Source of the DNA: CAIQPS01 sp963843455
GTDB taxonomy: Bacteria > Actinomycetota > Thermoleophilia > RBG-16-64-13
Length of the DNA stretch: 64,000 bases
Assembly: GCA_963843455.1 (NCBI GenBank)
Contig: CAWJKE010000016.1
Span: 186,001-250,000, forward strand
Direction: 5' to 3'
The notes under the pieces are model-generated. The model did no database searches. It was not told the DNA's origin and saw only the letters and a list, made by a program, of their open reading frames with translations. The translations under genes and the position numbers were made by a program. Within the stretch, counting starts at the first letter, position 1; the number at the start of each line of letters is the position of its first letter. This document shows, piece by piece, positions 59,342-64,000 of this stretch.

Positions 59342-60768
59342 ATGAACGAGCAAGGTCAGAGGGAGACTGCCGCCGCGGCTGCGGAAGCTGTTCCCGAGGT
59401 CTCGTCCCCGACAGAGGCGCCGCCACGCAAGAGCGGCGGCGCCGCTGGGTCATCGCCCTTTCGTGCTCGGGCGCCGTCATCGTCATCCTCATCATCGCCG
59501 CTTTCGTGACCGCGCATTTCACGAGCGCGAGCTCATTCTGCAACGGTTGCCACGAGATGGAACCCTACTACGAGAGCTGGCAGGCCTCCACGCACAGCGG
59601 CGTCGAATGCCGACAGTGCCACATCCCTCCGGGCGCCATTCCGTACATCGAGACCAAGCTCGGCTCGTTCCGAGAGATCTACGTGCACTTCTCGTCCCAC
59701 CCAGAGGCGCCGCTGGCGGTCACCAGGCAGATCCCCAACTCGAACTGCCTCGAGTGTCATGACCCGCCGCCCGACCCGAACCTGCCGACCGTGACCTTCA
59801 AGCATGCGGGCCATGCGGATCTCGACTGCATCAGTTGCCACATCCGGTTCGTGCACACGACCGTGAATCCCCCGGAGTATGTGGATCCGGCGAAGATGGC
59901 CTCATGCTTCAAGTGCCACAACGGTTCTATCGCTCCCAACGATTGCTCGTACTGCCACACTCCCCCGCACGAGGCCAGGGGCGAATGCAGCACCTGCCAT
60001 GCCACGCAAAGCTGGACAAGCGACGGACCCGCCAACCACCCCTTCCCCCGCACCGGGGCCCACGCCGATCTGGCCTGCGCGAAATGCCACGTGAGCAAAC
60101 CAGGCGTGGAGAACATCGCGGGCTCTTCACTGCCAAAAGCCGACCCCGCGTGCGTCTCCTGCCACGGGGATGAACACGGAGGGCTCACGGACTGCGCCTC
60201 CTGCCATACTCCGACGGCTTGGACGAATGTGACCTTTGAACATCCGTTCCCCGTCACCGGGGCTCACGCCGATCTGGCCTGCAAGGACTGCCACGTGAGC
60301 AAGCCTGGGGGCGCCACCGTGCCGGGTACACAGTTCCCCCTGCCCGATCCGGCATGCGTGTCCTGCCACAGCGATCAACACGGAGGCCTGACCGAGTGCG
60401 CGTCCTGCCACACTCCCACCGAGTGGAGCAAGACGGACTTCAAACATCCTTTCGCCCTCACGGGCGCGCACGCCAAACTGTCCTGCAGCGATTGCCACGT
60501 GAGCAGACCGGGCGGAACGACGATACCGGGAACGAGTTTCCCCGCGGCGGCCGGCAAGACCTGCGTCTCCTGCCATGGCGAGCAGCACGGTGGTCTGACC
60601 AACTGCGCTTCCTGTCACACCACCACGGCGTTCAAGCCGAGCACCTTCCGCCATCCCGCGACCGGAGGAGAGCACACCTACAGGAGCTTCGCCTGCGTCA
60701 AGTGTCACCCCTCCGGCTATTCCACCCACTCGTGCACCTGCCACGGGGGCAGTCCGCCGGGCGACTGA
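59342..60768 (+). CDS. Membrane-anchored multiheme c-type cytochrome (17 CXXCH) with tandem modules, frameshifted near the start
   Basis: A paralogue of the preceding gene. The polar leader starting at ATG 59342 (GTG 59324 is an alternative) is out of frame with the rest by one missing base near 59437; after that RRRRWVIALSCSGAVIVILI is the anchor helix. Seventeen CXXCH motifs follow, plus a final C-T-C-H that lacks one residue. The first 230 residues align with the neighbour throughout. The C-terminal part has three tandem copies of a 68-residue unit against one in the neighbour. Total about 475 residues. Likely role is long-range electron transfer across the envelope. Confidence 0.88.
60037..60651 (+). 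repeat. Tandem 204-bp coding repeats in the multiheme cytochrome
   Basis: Three units begin at His codons at 60037, 60241 and 60445 and end at 60651 (204, 204 and 207 bases). Each encodes HPF..TGAHA.L.C, a CHVSKPG-type motif, then a CVSCH and a CASCHT motif. The neighbour gene has a single unit of 204 bases (58988-59191). Confidence 0.85.
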
Positions 60769-60801
60769 GCGGCGCCCCTCGCAGCAGCGAGTCGGTGGCT
60801 G

Positions 60802-62246
<1,445 letters not shown>

Positions 62247-62250
<4 letters not shown>

Positions 62251-64000
62251 TCCCCCATGGCTCTGGGCAGAGCCGTCTCGTAGACTTCTTCCAACCGGGC
62301 GACCGACACACGCAGGCCGATCGGGTGGCCGCCGGGGGCCTCGACGCTCATGGCCAGTTCCGTCCCGCCCACCTGACCCAAACGGTGACAGGAGACGCCG
62401 GCCTCGTGGCACCTCTGCTCGAGAAGAGCGCCATCTCCGGCCGCCACAGACACGACCACCAGCGTCGGCGTCTCGCCGAAGAAAGCGATGTCGGGACGGC
62501 TGGACAATCCGGCCGTGTGCCCATCGGCCATCCAGTGCAGGCGGTGGAAAGCAAGGTCGGCCCCCACGCCGCCGGCGATGCAACTCTCGGCGACCGCGAC
62601 CGCCAGGCCGCCATCGGACGAGTCATGCGCCGAATGAAGGAGCCGCGCAGCTATCGCTTCTTGCAGCACCTGCTGCAGCGCGACTTCCGCGGCCAGGTCA
62701 ACGTCCGGGATCCGCCCCGCCGGGCGGCCCTTCGGGCCCCCGAACCAACGCTTCTGGTATTCGGACCCGTCCAGGACCGGCGCCGCGCTCCCCAGCAGAT
62801 ACACCTGGTCTCCTTCGTCCTTGAAGGCGATGGTGCAATTGGCGGTGACATCGTCCATGAGCCCCAGCATCCCCACCACCGCGGTCGGGTAGATGGGCTG
62901 CTCGAAGCTCTCGTTGTAGAGCGACACGTTCCCCGAGATCACCGGCGAGCCGAACGCCTCGCACGCCTCGGCCATCCCCTCTATCGCCTGAGCCAGTTGA
63001 TAGGCGATGGGCCCGTTGTCGGGGTTGCCGAAGTTGAGGCAGTTGGTGATGGCGATGGGCTTCGCGCCCACGCAGGAGACGTTGCGCGCCGCTTCGGCCA
63101 CCGCGGCTTTGCCCCCCCGATAGGGATCGAGGTAGGTCTGGCGGCCGTTGCCGTCGGTGCACACGGCTATGCCCGCGCCGGTCTTCTTGATACGCAGCAG
63201 CGCCGCGTCGCCGCCAGGGATGATCACCGTGTTGAGTTGCACCTGATGGTCGTACTGCCTGTACACCCAGCGCCGGCTGGCTATGTTGGGCGAGCCGATG
63301 AGATCGAGCAGTATGTCTTCGAGGGGCGCCTCGGGCCGCGGATAGTCTGCGGGGTCCACAGGCTCGTCCACCTCGTGGGTCGGCCGTTCCTGCGGGATGG
63401 CGTAGCAAGGCGGCTCCGCCAGAGCCACGGCATCCATGTCGCCCACCATCTGGCCGCCGAAGAAGACGCGCAGGTGTTTGGTGTCGGTGACCTCGCCGAC
63501 GACGGTGGCGTCCAGGTCCCAGCGGTCGCAGACCTCCCTGACCCCTTCCCACTGCTCCGGCGCGACGATGGCCAGCATCCGCTCCTGGCTCTCGCTGATC
63601 ATGATCTCCCAGGGCTCCATGTCGGCCTCGCGCAGCGGCACCCGGTCGGCGTGCAGGTCGATGCCCACCTTGCCCTTGGCCGCCATCTCGCTGGACGACG
63701 AGGTGATGCCCGCGGCGCCCAGGTCCTGCAGCGCCACCAGCAGGTCGGCGCGCAGCAGTTCCAGGCAGGCTTCCAGCAGCTTCTTCTCCGTGAACGGGTC
63801 GCCCACCTGGACCGACGGGCGCTTCTGCTCGAGCGTCTCGTCGAACACCTGGCTGGCCAGCACGCTGGCCCCGCCGATGCCGTCCCGGCCGGTCTTGGAT
63901 CCAATGAGCACCACGTGGTTGCCCACCCCCGCCGCGCTGCTGAGGATGATCTCGTCCTCCCTCACCAGCCCCACCGTCATGGCGTTCACCAGGCAGTTAC
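62247..64000 (-). CDS. purL: Phosphoribosylformylglycinamidine synthase subunit PurL (5' end outside window)
   Basis: The C-terminal 584 or so residues of PurL are present; the frame is open to the window edge and the visible start NCLVNAMTVGLV is internal to the family. Blocks include GSKTGRDGIGGASVLASQ, DLGAAGITSSSSEMAAKG, ISESQERMLAIV, VISGNVSLYNES and HDSSDGGLAVAVAE. It uses ATP and ammonia from PurQ to make FGAM. Its stop overlaps purF, so the two are translated together. purQ and purS are expected beyond the window. Confidence 0.97.

Noticed and set aside
59152..59440. Start of the second multiheme cytochrome inside the first (frame from 59152)
   Set aside because: That frame is the Arg-rich antiphase reading of the first gene, with no start codon near the anchor helix; a start at 59342 with one missing base fits better.

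Overview
The window is GC-rich bacterial chromosome. Thr/Ala-rich tethers behind the lipobox of several lipoproteins, frequent GTG/TTG starts, a Bacillus-type [4Fe-4S] PurF, multiheme c-type cytochromes and a UGA-selenocysteine gene together suggest an anaerobic or facultative member of Actinomycetota or a related Gram-positive-like phylum. No marker in the window fixes the taxon, so this is inference. About fifteen single-base frameshifts interrupt otherwise well-conserved proteins, so part of the sequence may carry consensus errors.

Region by region. 0-6 kb holds small envelope and housekeeping genes, an ACR3 arsenite exporter with a palindromic operator candidate, a phosphoesterase, and a selenocysteine-containing relative of the CTP synthase amidotransferase domain (UGA at 5270, SECIS hairpin at 5285-5303). 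6-18 kb is an accessory catabolic-looking region: flavoprotein, two SnoaL-like proteins, an enolase-superfamily enzyme, a cyclase/amidase-like hydrolase, a tandem bicupin, two Tm-1-like (UPF0261) proteins flanking a divergent biotin-dependent carboxyltransferase and a biotin carboxylase, then an MBL hydrolase. 18-23 kb holds a rhodanese lipoprotein, TfoX-like and SRPBCC proteins, an esterase, a QueG-like Fe-S protein, an OYE-family reductase and an SDR. 23.4-27.4 kb is degraded: a tRNA-Lys fragment, a SpeD-like gene, an acyltransferase-like gene and a membrane GGDEF-EAL protein, all frameshifted.

28-31 kb has tRNA-Lys(CTT), tRNA-Glu(CTC) and gltX. 31-37 kb is a branched-chain-amino-acid-type ABC operon (livG-livF-acyl-CoA synthetase-livH-livM-livK), followed by an MMPL exporter and its TetR regulator. 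41.6-51.8 kb is a cobalamin locus. Two back-to-back cobalamin riboswitches drive a ThiXYZ/TauABC-like importer on the minus strand and btuFCD on the plus strand, and cobT-cobC-cobU-cobS converge on btuD. This looks like a corrinoid salvage and remodelling locus, in which the second importer may carry a lower-ligand base or a related precursor.

52-64 kb holds a GATase-like protein, an amidohydrolase and the purine genes purH, purN, purM, purF and purL (all minus strand, purL running off the window). A small membrane protein, a cytochrome b5-like protein and two tandem multiheme cytochromes interrupt the purine run. The second cytochrome has grown by tandem 204-bp units.

The most interesting signals are the Sec-for-Cys GATase-like protein lacking the catalytic His/Glu, the cobalamin-riboswitch-controlled ThiY-type importer, and the Tm-1-like/biotin-carboxylase cluster with an altered carboxyltransferase active site.
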